A stretch of DNA of 64,000 nucleotides from Pseudomonas sp. ML96 (GTDB lineage: Bacteria; Pseudomonadota; Gammaproteobacteria; Pseudomonadales; Pseudomonadaceae): the NCBI RefSeq assembly GCF_000761545.1, contig NZ_JPMY01000013.1, forward strand, positions 62,001-126,000, in the 5' to 3' direction. The notes under the pieces are model-generated. The model saw nothing but the letters and a program-made list of their open reading frames with translations, had not been told where the DNA came from and did not search any database. Shown here piece by piece: positions 34,409 through 42,729 of the stretch; the first letter of the stretch is position 1; every line of letters begins with the position of its first letter. The position numbers and the translations under genes were made by a program.

Positions 34409-35220
34409 GCCTTGGCTCCTTCGTACCAGGGGAAGCAGAGGCGGGCGAGCTGGCGCAGGCCCAGGTCCATCAGCCAGGCGAGCAGGGTGATCCACACCAC
34501 GTAGGGCAGGATCACGTCCATGGCCATGTAGCGGCGCACGAGGAAGATGCGGTAGCCGAGGCCGTCGGTACTGGCGATGGCCTCGGCGGCGATGAGGAAC
34601 AGCCAGGCCGAACCGAGCACCAGGCGCAGGGCGATCAGCAGGCGCGGCAGCAGCTGCGGCAGCACCACGCGCAGGATCAGGGTCCAGGTATTGGCGCCGA
34701 GGGTCTGCGCCTTGATCAGCAGCTCGGCGGGGATTTCCCGGGCGCGCTGCTCCATGTCACGGGCGAGGATCGGGGTGATGCCGATGACGATCAGCATCAC
34801 CTTGGACAGTTCTCCGAGCCCAAAGACGATAAACAGGATCGGCAGGATCGCCAGCGGCGGGATCATCGACAGCACGGTGAGCAGCGGCGACAACGGCGCA
34901 CGCAGCAGCGGCAGCACACCGGCGGCGATGCCCAGGCACAGGCCGGCCAGGGCGGCGATGCCGATGCCCATGCCCAAACGTCCCAGGCTGGAAGCGGTGT
35001 CCTGCCAGAACAGATAACCGCCGCTGCGCTTGTCCTCGGTGAAGGCCAGGCGCTGCACCGCATCGACCATTTGCGCTGCGCCGGGCAGCAGCTTGTCGTT
35101 GGGGTTCTCCGTCAGGCGCGCCGCCGAACCGGTGAAGTAGGCGAACAGCAGCAGGGCGAAGGGCAGCAGGATCAGCAGCAGGCGGCCGCCGCGGTCCGGG
35201 TGTCGGTTGATCAGGCGCAT
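34405..35220 (-). CDS. ABC transporter permease (guanidine locus)
   Basis: A 271-residue inner-membrane protein with about six helices, starting near LLLILLPFALLLFAYFTG. The permease loop motif EIPAELLIKAQTLGANTW is the EAA-type contact site for the ATPase. It belongs to the BPD permease family of nitrate/sulfonate importers. It follows the first binding protein by 46 bases and overlaps the ATPase gene. Confidence 0.92.
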   Translation of the reverse strand: MRLINRHPDRGGRLLLILLPFALLLFAYFTGSAARLTENPNDKLLPGAAQMVDAVQRLAFTEDKRSGGYLFWQDTASSLGRLGMGIGIAALAGLCLGIAAGVLPLLRAPLSPLLTVLSMIPPLAILPILFIVFGLGELSKVMLIVIGITPILARDMEQRAREIPAELLIKAQTLGANTWTLILRVVLPQLLPRLLIALRLVLGSAWLFLIAAEAIASTDGLGYRIFLVRRYMAMDVILPYVVWITLLAWLMDLGLRQLARLCFPWYEGAKA

Positions 35221-35266
35221 GGCGCTCCCTCGGATGGAGTGGGGCGCCGGGCGCCCCGTCGGGCTG

Positions 35267-36334
35267 TCAGAGCTTGCCGTCGGCCGCCATCTGCATGTAG
35301 CTCGGGTCGAAGCGCAGCTTGACGTTGCCCTTGTCGCCGGTGACCACGTCCTTGGCGAAGGCCATGCCTACCGCGTCGGCGCTCTGCGCGCCCTCGCCGA
35401 GCAGGCCGTGGCTGAAGGAGAACTCGGCCACCTTGCTCATGGTTGCCGGCAGTTTCGGGCTGTTGGCGAAGGCCACGGCGTCCTTGGCCGAATAGAACAT
35501 CTTGGTCGCGGCCAGCTGCGCCTCGTAGCCGGCCAGGTCGGTGCCGGAGGCCTTGGCCATGTGCTCGCGAGCGGCCTTGCCCTCGGCGGAGTCGGCGCCC
35601 ATGGTGGCCATGATTTCGTACCAGGCGCCGGTCAGCGCCTTGCCCAGCGCGGGGTTGTCCTTCAGCGTCTCGCTGTTGACCACCATCAGGTCGATGATCT
35701 CGCCGGGAATCTGGCTGGAGTCGAACACCTTGGTCACCGCCGGTGTGGCTTCGATCTCGGCCAGCAGAGGGTTCCAGGTAGCCACTGCCTGCACGTCGTC
35801 GGTGGCGAAGGCGGCGACCATGTCGGCGTCGGAGGTGTTCACCACTTTCAGGTCTTTCTCGGCCAGGCCGGCGCGCTCCAGGCCACGGGCCAGCAGGTAG
35901 TGGGAGACGGAGAGTTCGACCAGATTTACGTCCATGCCTTTGAGGTCGCCGAGGGTCTTCTTCTCGCCCTTGATGACGATGCCGTCGTTACCGTTGGAGA
36001 AGTCGCCGATGACCAGCGCGGTGCTGTCCAGACCGCCGGCGGCGGGAATGGTCAGGGCGTCCATGTTGGTCATGGTGCAGCCGTCGAATTGGCCGGCGGT
36101 GTACTGGTTGATCGACTCGACGTAGTCGTTGAGCTGGGTGACCTTGATCTCGATGCCGTACTTCTTCGCCCACTTGTCGACGATGCCCTGAGTGGCGCCG
36201 TATTCCCACGGCATCCAGCCGGCATAGATGGTCCAGCAGACGTCGAATTGGTCTTTCTTCTCGGCATGGGCGGGGAAGGCGAGCGCGGCAGCGAGGCCGG
36301 CGGCGAACAGCGAGGAGAGCAGGGGCTTGCGCAT
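35267..36334 (-). CDS. Periplasmic binding protein 1 (guanidine locus)
   Basis: A 355-residue NitT/TauT-family binding protein. ATG 36334 is preceded by GGAGG; the longer frame upstream crosses the riboswitch and is rejected. Signal peptide MRKPLLSSLFAAGLAAALAFPAHA is cut before EKKDQFD. The mature protein opens CWTIYAGWMPWEYGA, then DKWAKKYGIEI and MTNMDALTIPAAGG. The likely ligand is guanidine or a related cation, inferred from the riboswitch. It has a close paralogue at 36827-37885. Confidence 0.9.
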   Translation of the reverse strand: MRKPLLSSLFAAGLAAALAFPAHAEKKDQFDVCWTIYAGWMPWEYGATQGIVDKWAKKYGIEIKVTQLNDYVESINQYTAGQFDGCTMTNMDALTIPAAGGLDSTALVIGDFSNGNDGIVIKGEKKTLGDLKGMDVNLVELSVSHYLLARGLERAGLAEKDLKVVNTSDADMVAAFATDDVQAVATWNPLLAEIEATPAVTKVFDSSQIPGEIIDLMVVNSETLKDNPALGKALTGAWYEIMATMGADSAEGKAAREHMAKASGTDLAGYEAQLAATKMFYSAKDAVAFANSPKLPATMSKVAEFSFSHGLLGEGAQSADAVGMAFAKDVVTGDKGNVKLRFDPSYMQMAADGKL

Positions 36335-36402
36335 GGGTGAACCTCCAGTTCTGGGAATACGGGCAGGAGCGGCGCGGCACTGGCCTGAACTATCAGGTGG
36401 CG

Positions 36403-36511
36403 CGTTCTCCCGGGCTTTTGTCCCGCCGTGTAACCCCGAACGAGGTCGCCAACTCTCGGACCAGTCACTTGCCTGTCTCTGTGGAGAGTGGCGAGCCGGA
36501 ACCCTAGTCAG
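36403..36511 (-). ncRNA. Guanidine-I (ykkC) riboswitch 1
   Basis: On the minus strand the 5' part reads CTAGGGTTCCGGCTCGCC, then CTGGTCCGAGAGTTGGCGA, then GGGGTTACACGGCGGGAC and finally AAAAGCCCGGGAGA. These are the conserved blocks of the ykkC/guanidine-I aptamer in the correct order. It ends about 70 bases before the binding protein 1 start. No classic terminator follows, so control may act on translation or a weaker hairpin (CCTGA/TCAGG). Confidence 0.93.
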
Positions 36512-36568
36512 CCATTGCAAGTTGTAGTGCCGCGCCCCTTGCGGGGTGCTTCTGCATGTCTGGTTCTT

Positions 36569-36584
36569 AGCGAACATCGTGCCA
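36569..36584 (-). promoter_or_regulatory. Sigma-54 type promoter for riboswitch 1 operon
   Basis: The minus strand reads TGGCACGATGTTCGCT, with GG and GC at the correct 10-base spacing, one mismatch from TGGCACG-N4-TTGCT. Transcription should begin near 36558, about 47 bases before the aptamer. NtrC-like half-sites (TGGTGC at 36657-36685) lie upstream but are weak. Confidence 0.75.
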
Positions 36585-36826
36585 GCTGCCGAAAGCCGCA
36601 TGGCCACGGGGCGCGCCGGATTGCCTGTGGCGCTGCGCCCCGTTTTGTTGCGCGAATGTGGTGCGTGGTGTTCGTTGTTGGTGCTTGGAATCTGTTTTGA
36701 GTCTTTTTAGCTAGAGCCAGGTAAAGCGAAATTGGCTGAGGGCGCGGAGTTTACGAGGTGTAAATGAGCAGCCCGAAGCCAATTTCAACGCGGCATGGCC
36801 GCCGATCAAGAGATTCGAGACAGGTT
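36585..36826. other. Intergenic region between the two binding-protein units
   Basis: It holds the upstream part of promoter 1, possible NtrC half-sites and the nested palindrome at 36729-36785. No gene is supported. Confidence 0.5.
36729..36785. repeat. Nested palindrome, candidate dispersed repeat
   Basis: AAATTGGCT (36729-36737) and AGCCAATTT (36777-36785) are perfect inverted copies. TTTAC/GTAAA (36750-36754 with 36760-36764) forms an inner hairpin. The layout resembles intergenic elements scattered in Pseudomonas genomes; no second copy occurs in this window. Confidence 0.5.
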
Positions 36827-37885
36827 CTACAGTTGGTTGTCGGCGGCCAGCTGCATGTAGGTCGGATTGAAGCGCAGCATGATCCGCGAGGAGTTACCCA
36901 GCACGTTGTTGTCGCCGAAGGTGATGCCCAGGTTCTGCAGGCCCTTGCCCTCGCCGAGCAACTGCTGGGCGTCGGCGAAGTCGGCCACGCGCTGCATCAG
37001 GGTCGGCATCTTGTCGCTGCGGGCGAAGGCCGCTGCCGAGCGCGGCGCGTAGAAGGAGCGGATGGTGCGGAGCTGCTCGTCGAAGTCTTCGGCGGTGGTG
37101 TCTGCAGCTGCGGCCATGCTGGCGCGTGCGGCCTGGCCGGCGGGAGTGGGCAGGCCCATCAGACGCATGCCCTCGAACCAGGCGCCAGTCAGCGCGCGGC
37201 CCAGCTCGGGATGTTGGCTCAGGGTCTGGCTGTTGATCACCAGCAGGTCGAGGATCTCGCCGGGGACGTGGTGCGAGCTGAACACCTGCACGCTGTCACC
37301 GTCCTGGCGCAGGTCGGAGAGGATCGGGTTCCAGGTCACTACCGCGTCGCCCTTGCCGCTGCGCCAGACCTGGGCCAGGTCCTTGTCCGAGACGTTCTCG
37401 ATCTTTACATCGGAGGGCTTCAGGTGGGCCCACTCCAGGGCGCGGCTGAGCAGGTAGTGGGACACCGAGTTCTCCACCAGCAGGATGGTCTTGCCCTTGA
37501 GCTCCTTCAGGTCCTTGTTGCCACCACGGACCAGGATGCCGTCGGCACCGGCGGAGAAGTCACCGACGATCAGCGCGGTGGAGTCCACGCCACCAGCGGC
37601 GGGAATGGTCAGGGCGTCCATGTTGGTCATCGAGCAGGCGTCGTACTGGCCGGCGGTGTACTGCTCGATGGAGGCGACGTAGTCCGGCACCTGCTCGACC
37701 TGGATCTCGATGCCGTACTTCTTCGCCCATTTGTCGATGATACCTTCCTCGGCGATGTAGCCCCACAGCATCCAGCCGGCGTAGATCGACCAGCAGACCT
37801 TGAAGGGGCGCTGTTCGGCGCTGGCATGGGTCGGTTGCAGGAGCAGCAGGGTGACGAGCGAAGAGCACAGCAGGCGTTTGAGCAT
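36827..37885 (-). CDS. Periplasmic binding protein 2 (guanidine locus)
   Basis: A 352-residue paralogue of binding protein 1. Signal peptide MLKRLLCSSLVTLLLLQPTH leads to mature EQRPFKVCWSIYAGWM. Shared blocks include DKWAKKYGIEI, QYTAGQ, MTNMDALTIPAAGG and SVSHYLLSRALE. The ATG follows GAGGT. It has its own riboswitch and sigma-54 promoter but no permease or ATPase of its own, so it probably feeds the single transporter next door. Confidence 0.88.
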   Translation of the reverse strand: MLKRLLCSSLVTLLLLQPTHASAEQRPFKVCWSIYAGWMLWGYIAEEGIIDKWAKKYGIEIQVEQVPDYVASIEQYTAGQYDACSMTNMDALTIPAAGGVDSTALIVGDFSAGADGILVRGGNKDLKELKGKTILLVENSVSHYLLSRALEWAHLKPSDVKIENVSDKDLAQVWRSGKGDAVVTWNPILSDLRQDGDSVQVFSSHHVPGEILDLLVINSQTLSQHPELGRALTGAWFEGMRLMGLPTPAGQAARASMAAAADTTAEDFDEQLRTIRSFYAPRSAAAFARSDKMPTLMQRVADFADAQQLLGEGKGLQNLGITFGDNNVLGNSSRIMLRFNPTYMQLAADNQL

Positions 37886-37936
37886 GACTACCTCGGAACA
37901 ATGAACGGGAGACAGGACGGCGGTCGCCGTGCCGCG

Positions 37937-38036
37937 CGTTTCTCCCGGGCTTTTGTCCCGCCGTGTAACCCCTGTCGAGGTCGCCCACTCTCGGACCAGT
38001 CGCTCGTCGTGGTGGACGAGCCGGAACCCTAGTCGG
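37937..38036 (-). ncRNA. Guanidine-I (ykkC) riboswitch 2
   Basis: Minus strand: CTAGGGTTCCGGCTCG, CTGGTCCGAGAGTGGGCGA, GGGGTTACACGGCGGGAC, AAAAGCCCGGGAGA. It is a shorter but otherwise near-identical copy of riboswitch 1 and ends about 50 bases before the binding protein 2 start. Confidence 0.93.
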
Positions 38037-38352
38037 CCATTGCGTTTGAATTTTCAGCGACCGACCCTTTGTCGGGGCGGCACATCCTGTGCGCCCAGCT
38101 CTTAGCGAATGGCGTGCCAGGGCGCTTAATCTGCACTTTTGTGTGACTCCGATCACGCCCTGGTGGGGCCGGAGGCCATGGTTAGCGCCATGCTGGTGCG
38201 TCGAAGGTTTTGCTTTGGTGCGTAATGCGCGGATACAACTTTCGAACGCAGGGGGCGCAGCACTTCGCCACAGGGGCGTGATCAAAGGTTGTGGGAGCAG
38301 TCCCGGGCGCCGGTATTCGCCGGCCCCACCCCAGCGGTCGAAGGAGGCCGCC
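38037..38352. other. Intergenic region with control sites for riboswitch 2
   Basis: A 316-base gap. It holds the sigma-54 element at 38104-38119 and an NtrC-like imperfect palindrome GCGCCA-TGC-TGGTGC at 38185-38199, and the right part must carry the lipoprotein promoter. No gene is supported. Confidence 0.5.
38104..38119 (-). promoter_or_regulatory. Sigma-54 type promoter for riboswitch 2
   Basis: The minus strand reads TGGCACGCCATTCGCT, with GG and GC spaced as required and the same CTGGCACG...TCGCTAAGA context as promoter 1. Start of transcription is expected near 38093. Confidence 0.75.
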
Positions 38353-38838
38353 ATGTCCCGTCTAGCCCTTGTCCTTGCTGTGTTTGCCCTGAGCCTCGGT
38401 GGCTGTGCCGTGTACGGCGACGATTACCGTTACGACCGCCCCGGTTACAACGTGCGCTACTACGAAAGCTATTCATCCCCCCGCGTGTATTACTACGACG
38501 ATGACCGCGGCTACCGCTGGCACCGTGACCGCTACCAGGACCGCCGCCATTCGCACTACGCGCCGGGCTATGACGGCCGCTACCAATGGCATGACAACAA
38601 CCGCCACCGCTACGACGGTCGCCGCGACCATGATCGCGATCGTGATCGGGTGAAAGGCCGTGAGCAGCCACGTTATGGCTGGGACCAGCGCTATCGTGAT
38701 AACGACCGACGCAGCCAGTCGTCTTGGCAGCATCAAGGAAGGCAACGTAATGACTATCGCTCGAACCAGCGTGGTCATGATCGCCAGCTGCAGCGTGACC
38801 AGCGTAGTGGCTCCACGCCGCGGCGCTTGGATAACTGA
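38353..38838 (+). CDS. Tyr/Arg/Asp-rich lipoprotein, unknown
   Basis: A 161-residue protein starting MSRLALVLAVFALSLGGCAV, with lipobox LGGC at Cys18. The rest is a low-complexity charged sequence rich in Tyr, Arg, Asp and His (DRDRDRVKGR; RDNDRRSQSSWQHQG) and probably disordered. AAGGAGG precedes the ATG, so it is a real gene. It might bind nucleic acid, metal or peptidoglycan, but nothing in the sequence decides. It ends 15 bases before the convergent TetR gene. Confidence 0.75.
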   Translation: MSRLALVLAVFALSLGGCAVYGDDYRYDRPGYNVRYYESYSSPRVYYYDDDRGYRWHRDRYQDRRHSHYAPGYDGRYQWHDNNRHRYDGRRDHDRDRDRVKGREQPRYGWDQRYRDNDRRSQSSWQHQGRQRNDYRSNQRGHDRQLQRDQRSGSTPRRLDN

Positions 38839-38853
38839 GATGCTGGCCTACTG

Positions 38854-39513
38854 CTAAATGTCCCCCAGAGCGCCTAGCAACAGGCGCTCTGTTTGCTCAT
38901 GCCAGAGGCGCAAACGCGCCTCGTCGAGTTGCCCTAGGGTCGCGTAGCGGCGACCGCCCCAGACCATCAGGAATAGCGCTTCGACGCTCGCCGGCGAGGC
39001 CGGGTGGGGCAGGTCGTTGCAGGCGGCGAATACTTCCTGCCACTTGCCGAGCAATTCCTCGTAGGCGCGCTGGTGATGCCGCGGCTCGGCGATCTGCGCT
39101 TCCAGTTGGGCGACCTCGAAGGTGAATAGTTGGCTGATCGGCTCGGCCGGGCTGCAGCTCAGGCGTAGCAGCAGGCTGACGCGGCTGCGCCAGTCCAGTT
39201 GTGGCGCGATCACCTGTTCATCGATGCTGCGTAGCAACTGCTCGATGCTGTGGCGCACGTAGCCGGAGAGCAGCGCCTGCTTGCTGGGAAAGTATTCGTA
39301 CAGGGTGCCCACGGCAAAACCCGACTCCAGCGCCACCGCGCGGGTGGTCACGGCCTCCCAGCCATCGCGCTGCCAAATCCGAACGAAGGCCTGGTAGATG
39401 GCCTCCACGGTGAACTGCGCGCGGGCCTGCTGCGGGCGCTTGAGTGGCTTGGTTCTGGGCTTTTGCCCTGGCGTAATGGTCGCTGCACGGTTTCCGAACC
39501 CCTTCCTGTCCAT
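38854..39513 (-). CDS. TetR/AcrR family regulator
   Basis: A 219-residue regulator. The helix-turn-helix lies at about residues 36-75 (AIYQAFVRIWQRDGWEAVTT; FAVGTLYEYFPSKQALLSGY), and the C-terminal two-thirds form the ligand-binding domain. It is divergent from the DUF2855 gene with a 51-base shared promoter, so it probably represses it and itself. The ligand is unknown. Confidence 0.88.
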   Translation of the reverse strand: MDRKGFGNRAATITPGQKPRTKPLKRPQQARAQFTVEAIYQAFVRIWQRDGWEAVTTRAVALESGFAVGTLYEYFPSKQALLSGYVRHSIEQLLRSIDEQVIAPQLDWRSRVSLLLRLSCSPAEPISQLFTFEVAQLEAQIAEPRHHQRAYEELLGKWQEVFAACNDLPHPASPASVEALFLMVWGGRRYATLGQLDEARLRLWHEQTERLLLGALGDI

Positions 39514-39564
39514 CGCCCTCTACCCTGTTGGCTCATCGTCAGTCGACTGCCAGAGGACCCGCAA

Positions 39565-40665
39565 ATGACCCAACTCGTCAAGGCCACGCGTCTGTTCACC
39601 CGCAAGGGCGCGCTCGACCAGAGCCGTATCGACAGCTTCGACTTCGACCTGAGCGTAGCGCCCGGCGAGATCGTCCTCAGGCCCGACCATTTCGCCCTGA
39701 CCACCAACAACATCACCTACGCGGCCTTCGGCGACTCGATGCGCTACTGGGACTTCTACCCGACCGGCGCGGCCGAGTGGGGACACATGCCGGTATGGGG
39801 CTTCGCCGATGTGGTGGCTTCGGCGGTCGAGGGCATCGAGGTCGGCGCGCGCTACTACGGCTACTACCCGATCGCCAGTTACACGCGGGTCAAGGCCGAG
39901 GCCTCGCCGCGCGGCTTCCGCGCGCTGGATGCACATCGCGCCGAATTGCCGACGCCCTACAACCAGTACGCCCTGTGCGCGGCCGATCCCTACTACAGCC
40001 CCGAGCACGAGGACCTGCAGGCGCTGCTCAAGCCGCTGTACCTGACCTCGGCGATGCTCGCCGACTTCCTGCTCGACAATGACTTCTTCGGCGCCCGGCG
40101 CCTGCTGTTCTCCAGCGCATCGAGCAAGACTGCCTACTGCACGCTGTTCTGCCTGGAGGAGTACGACATCGAGTGCATCGGCCTGACCTCGCGCGGCAAC
40201 ATTGTCTTCGTCGAGCAGCTCGGCTGCTATGACAGCGCGCTGGCTTACCAGGATCTGGAGTCGCTCGATGCCAGCGTGCCGACCGTCTATGTCGACTTCT
40301 CCAGCGACCTGGCCCTGCGCGACCGCGTGCATGCACACTTCGCCGACCAGCTGGCCTACAGCTGCGTGGCCGGTTCGGCGCAGAACATCGAGGAGGCCGA
40401 GTACAAGGCCGCCAGCGGGCCGGAGCCGAAGATGTTCTTTGCGCCGATCCAGATGCGCAAACGTAATGTCGACTGGGGTTCGGGCGGCGTCTCGCGCTAT
40501 GTCGGCGAGGGCATGGTGAAGTTCTATCGGCGGGTCGAGGCCAGCGGCACGCAGCTGGTCGAGGTGGTACGCAGCGAGGGCTATGAGGCTGCAGCGGAGA
40601 TCATCTCCGGCCTGGTGCATGGCCGCCTGCCGCCACAGCAGGGGCAGATCGTCCGCCTGCGTTGA
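39565..40665 (+). CDS. DUF2855 family protein
   Basis: A 366-residue protein of the DUF2855 family. This family looks like a distant, degenerate relative of medium-chain dehydrogenases: it has the segment TTNNITYAAFGDSMRYWDF near the start and a Rossmann-like middle part (RLLFSSASSKTAYCTLFCLE). The start at 39565 follows CAGAGGA. Substrate unknown. A TetR regulator is divergent, suggesting an inducible catabolic or detoxifying role. Confidence 0.85.
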   Translation: MTQLVKATRLFTRKGALDQSRIDSFDFDLSVAPGEIVLRPDHFALTTNNITYAAFGDSMRYWDFYPTGAAEWGHMPVWGFADVVASAVEGIEVGARYYGYYPIASYTRVKAEASPRGFRALDAHRAELPTPYNQYALCAADPYYSPEHEDLQALLKPLYLTSAMLADFLLDNDFFGARRLLFSSASSKTAYCTLFCLEEYDIECIGLTSRGNIVFVEQLGCYDSALAYQDLESLDASVPTVYVDFSSDLALRDRVHAHFADQLAYSCVAGSAQNIEEAEYKAASGPEPKMFFAPIQMRKRNVDWGSGGVSRYVGEGMVKFYRRVEASGTQLVEVVRSEGYEAAAEIISGLVHGRLPPQQGQIVRLR

Positions 40666-40706
40666 GGCGCTTGGAGCGTGGCGGGTTGTCCGCCACGCTC
40701 CATTCT

Positions 40707-41591
40707 TCATTCGACGAACAGCTTCTGTACGGCGGAGAAGTCCAGCTTGCCGTCACCCTGCTTGAGCAGCATGCGGTAGATCTGCAGGGCCAATGCGCCC
40801 ATCGGCGTACTGCTGCCGGTGGCCTGCGCGGCCTCCTGGGCCAGGCCGAGGTCTTTGGTCATCAGTTCGGCCATAAAGCCGCCGCTGTAGCCCTTGGACG
40901 CCGGCACGCTCTCCATCACCCCCGGCCAGGGGTTGTACTTCTCCAGGCTCCAGTTGCCGCCCGAACTTTGCCGCATGATCTCGGCCAGTACGGCCGGATC
41001 GAGACCGCTGGCCACGCCCAGAGCCATGGCCTCGGCGGTGCCGATCATGTGTACGGCGAGCAGCTGGTTGTTGCACACCTTGGCCACCTGGCCGGCACCG
41101 TCTGGGCCGGCGTGGAAGATGTTCTTGCCCATGGCGGCGAGAATCGGCCGGGCCTTTTCCAAATCATCTGCCTTACCGCCGACCATAAAGGTCAGGGTGC
41201 CGGCCGCAGCGCCAGCGGTACCACCGGAGACCGGCGCGTCGAGCAGGGCGATGCCCTTGGCTGTGGCAGCTGTGTGTACCTTGCGCGCTGCATCTGGGGC
41301 GATGGTCGAGCATTCCAGCACCAGGCTGCCGGGCGCGATCTGCTGCAGCAGGCCGCTGTCACCCAGGTACAGGCCTTCCACATGGCGGCTGGCCGGCAGC
41401 ATGCTGACCACCACGGTCGCGCCCTTGACGGCCTCGGCGGCGCTGGCGGCGGTCTTGCCACCGTCCTCGGCGAAGGCGGCGAGGGCCTCGGCGACCAGGT
41501 CGAAAGCGGTCACGGCGAAACCGGCCTTGAGCAGGTTGCGGGCCATGGGCAGGCCCATGTGGCCGAGGCCGATAAAGGCGATCTGAGTCAT
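40707..41591 (-). CDS. mmsB: 3-hydroxyisobutyrate dehydrogenase MmsB
   Basis: A 294-residue NAD(P)-dependent enzyme converting 3-hydroxyisobutyrate to methylmalonate semialdehyde in valine breakdown. Dinucleotide motif GLGHMGLPMARNL is at the N-terminus, substrate motif LDAPVSGGTAGA follows, and the catalytic Lys is in AGQVAKVCNN. GAGGAG precedes the start at 41591. It is the last gene of the valine operon. Confidence 0.93.
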   Translation of the reverse strand: MTQIAFIGLGHMGLPMARNLLKAGFAVTAFDLVAEALAAFAEDGGKTAASAAEAVKGATVVVSMLPASRHVEGLYLGDSGLLQQIAPGSLVLECSTIAPDAARKVHTAATAKGIALLDAPVSGGTAGAAAGTLTFMVGGKADDLEKARPILAAMGKNIFHAGPDGAGQVAKVCNNQLLAVHMIGTAEAMALGVASGLDPAVLAEIMRQSSGGNWSLEKYNPWPGVMESVPASKGYSGGFMAELMTKDLGLAQEAAQATGSSTPMGALALQIYRMLLKQGDGKLDFSAVQKLFVE

Positions 41592-41617
41592 TGTTGTTGT
41601 TCTCCTCAGGGTGATGG

Positions 41618-42721
41618 TTAGAGGTCCGCCAGCGGGTGGGCGCCTTCCCAGACCGGGGCGAAGTGCGCCTCGATCACCGCCGCTGGAATAGTCGCCGGAT
41701 CGGGCCAGCGCCACTTCGGCGCCTGGTCCTTATCGATCAGGCGGGCGCGCACGCCCTCGGGGAATTCCGGGTGGCGGCAGCAGTTCAGGCTCATGGCGTA
41801 TTCCATGCGGAACACCTCGGCCAGCGACTGGTGACGGGCGCGGCGGATCTGTTCCCAGACCAGGTGCGCGGTCAGCGGGCAGCCGGCGGCCAGGGTCTTG
41901 GCGGCGCGGGCCAGCGGCAGGTCGTCGTCGCCATGCAGAGCGGTGAGGGCGTGCCAGGCGGCGGGCAGGTCGGCCAGGTCGAGCAGGGCGTCGATGCGCT
42001 CGCGGCGCGGCAGCCACTGCGCCGGCGGCAGGTCTGGGCGGGCCTCGTGCTCCAGGGCGCGCAGCAGGCTGTTGAGCTGCTCCGGCGCCTGGTGTTGCCA
42101 GTTCATCTGCACCAGGCCCTCGATCAGCGTGTCCTGTTGGTCGTCACGCAGGAAGCGGTCGGCAAGGTCCAGGTCCAGGGCGTCGCGGGCGTTGATGCTG
42201 GCGGCGGTGAGGCCGAGGAACAGGCCGAGCTTGCCCGGCAGGCGGGCGAGGAACCAGCTGCCGCCGACATCCGGGTACAGGCCGATATTGATCTCCGGCA
42301 TGCCCAGGCGGCTGCTCGGGGTGACGATGCGGATGGCTGCGCCCTGCATCAGGCCCATGCCGCCGCCCAGCACGTGGCCGTGGGCCCAGCACAGCAGCGG
42401 TTTCGGGTAGGTGTGGATGCGATGGTCGAGGCGGTATTCGTCGGCGAAGAAGCGGCGCGCCAGCGGCGGTACCTCGCCGGGATGTTCGCGGCACTGCTGT
42501 ACCAGCTGCACCACATCGCCGCCGGCGCAGAAGGCCTTGGGCCCGTTGCCGCGCAGCAGCACGCAGGCGATGTGCTCGTCCTCGGCCCATTGCTTCAGCT
42601 TGGCATCCAGCGCCTCGATCATCGGCAGGGTCAGGGCGTTGAGGCTCTTCTCCGCGTCCAGGCTGGCGATGCCGATGCGGTAGCCGTGCAGGGCGGGGCG
42701 TTCTTCGAAATGCATGTTCAT
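41618..42721 (-). CDS. 3-hydroxyisobutyryl-CoA hydrolase
   Basis: A 367-residue enoyl-CoA hydratase/isomerase superfamily enzyme of the HIBCH type, which frees 3-hydroxyisobutyrate from CoA. FCAGGDVVQLVQQ and GHVLGGGMGLM form the CoA-thioester oxyanion site. PEINIGLYPDVGGSWFLARL holds the Glu and Asp typical of HIBCH. The start at 42721 has no strong ribosome-binding site; it lies 8 bases after the enoyl-CoA hydratase stop. Confidence 0.92.
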   Translation of the reverse strand: MNMHFEERPALHGYRIGIASLDAEKSLNALTLPMIEALDAKLKQWAEDEHIACVLLRGNGPKAFCAGGDVVQLVQQCREHPGEVPPLARRFFADEYRLDHRIHTYPKPLLCWAHGHVLGGGMGLMQGAAIRIVTPSSRLGMPEINIGLYPDVGGSWFLARLPGKLGLFLGLTAASINARDALDLDLADRFLRDDQQDTLIEGLVQMNWQHQAPEQLNSLLRALEHEARPDLPPAQWLPRRERIDALLDLADLPAAWHALTALHGDDDLPLARAAKTLAAGCPLTAHLVWEQIRRARHQSLAEVFRMEYAMSLNCCRHPEFPEGVRARLIDKDQAPKWRWPDPATIPAAVIEAHFAPVWEGAHPLADL

Positions 42722-42729
42722 GGTGGAGG

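Noticed and set aside
38185..38199. Imperfect palindrome as a definite NtrC site
   Set aside because: Only a partial match to the consensus; kept as a weak hint in the intergenic entry.
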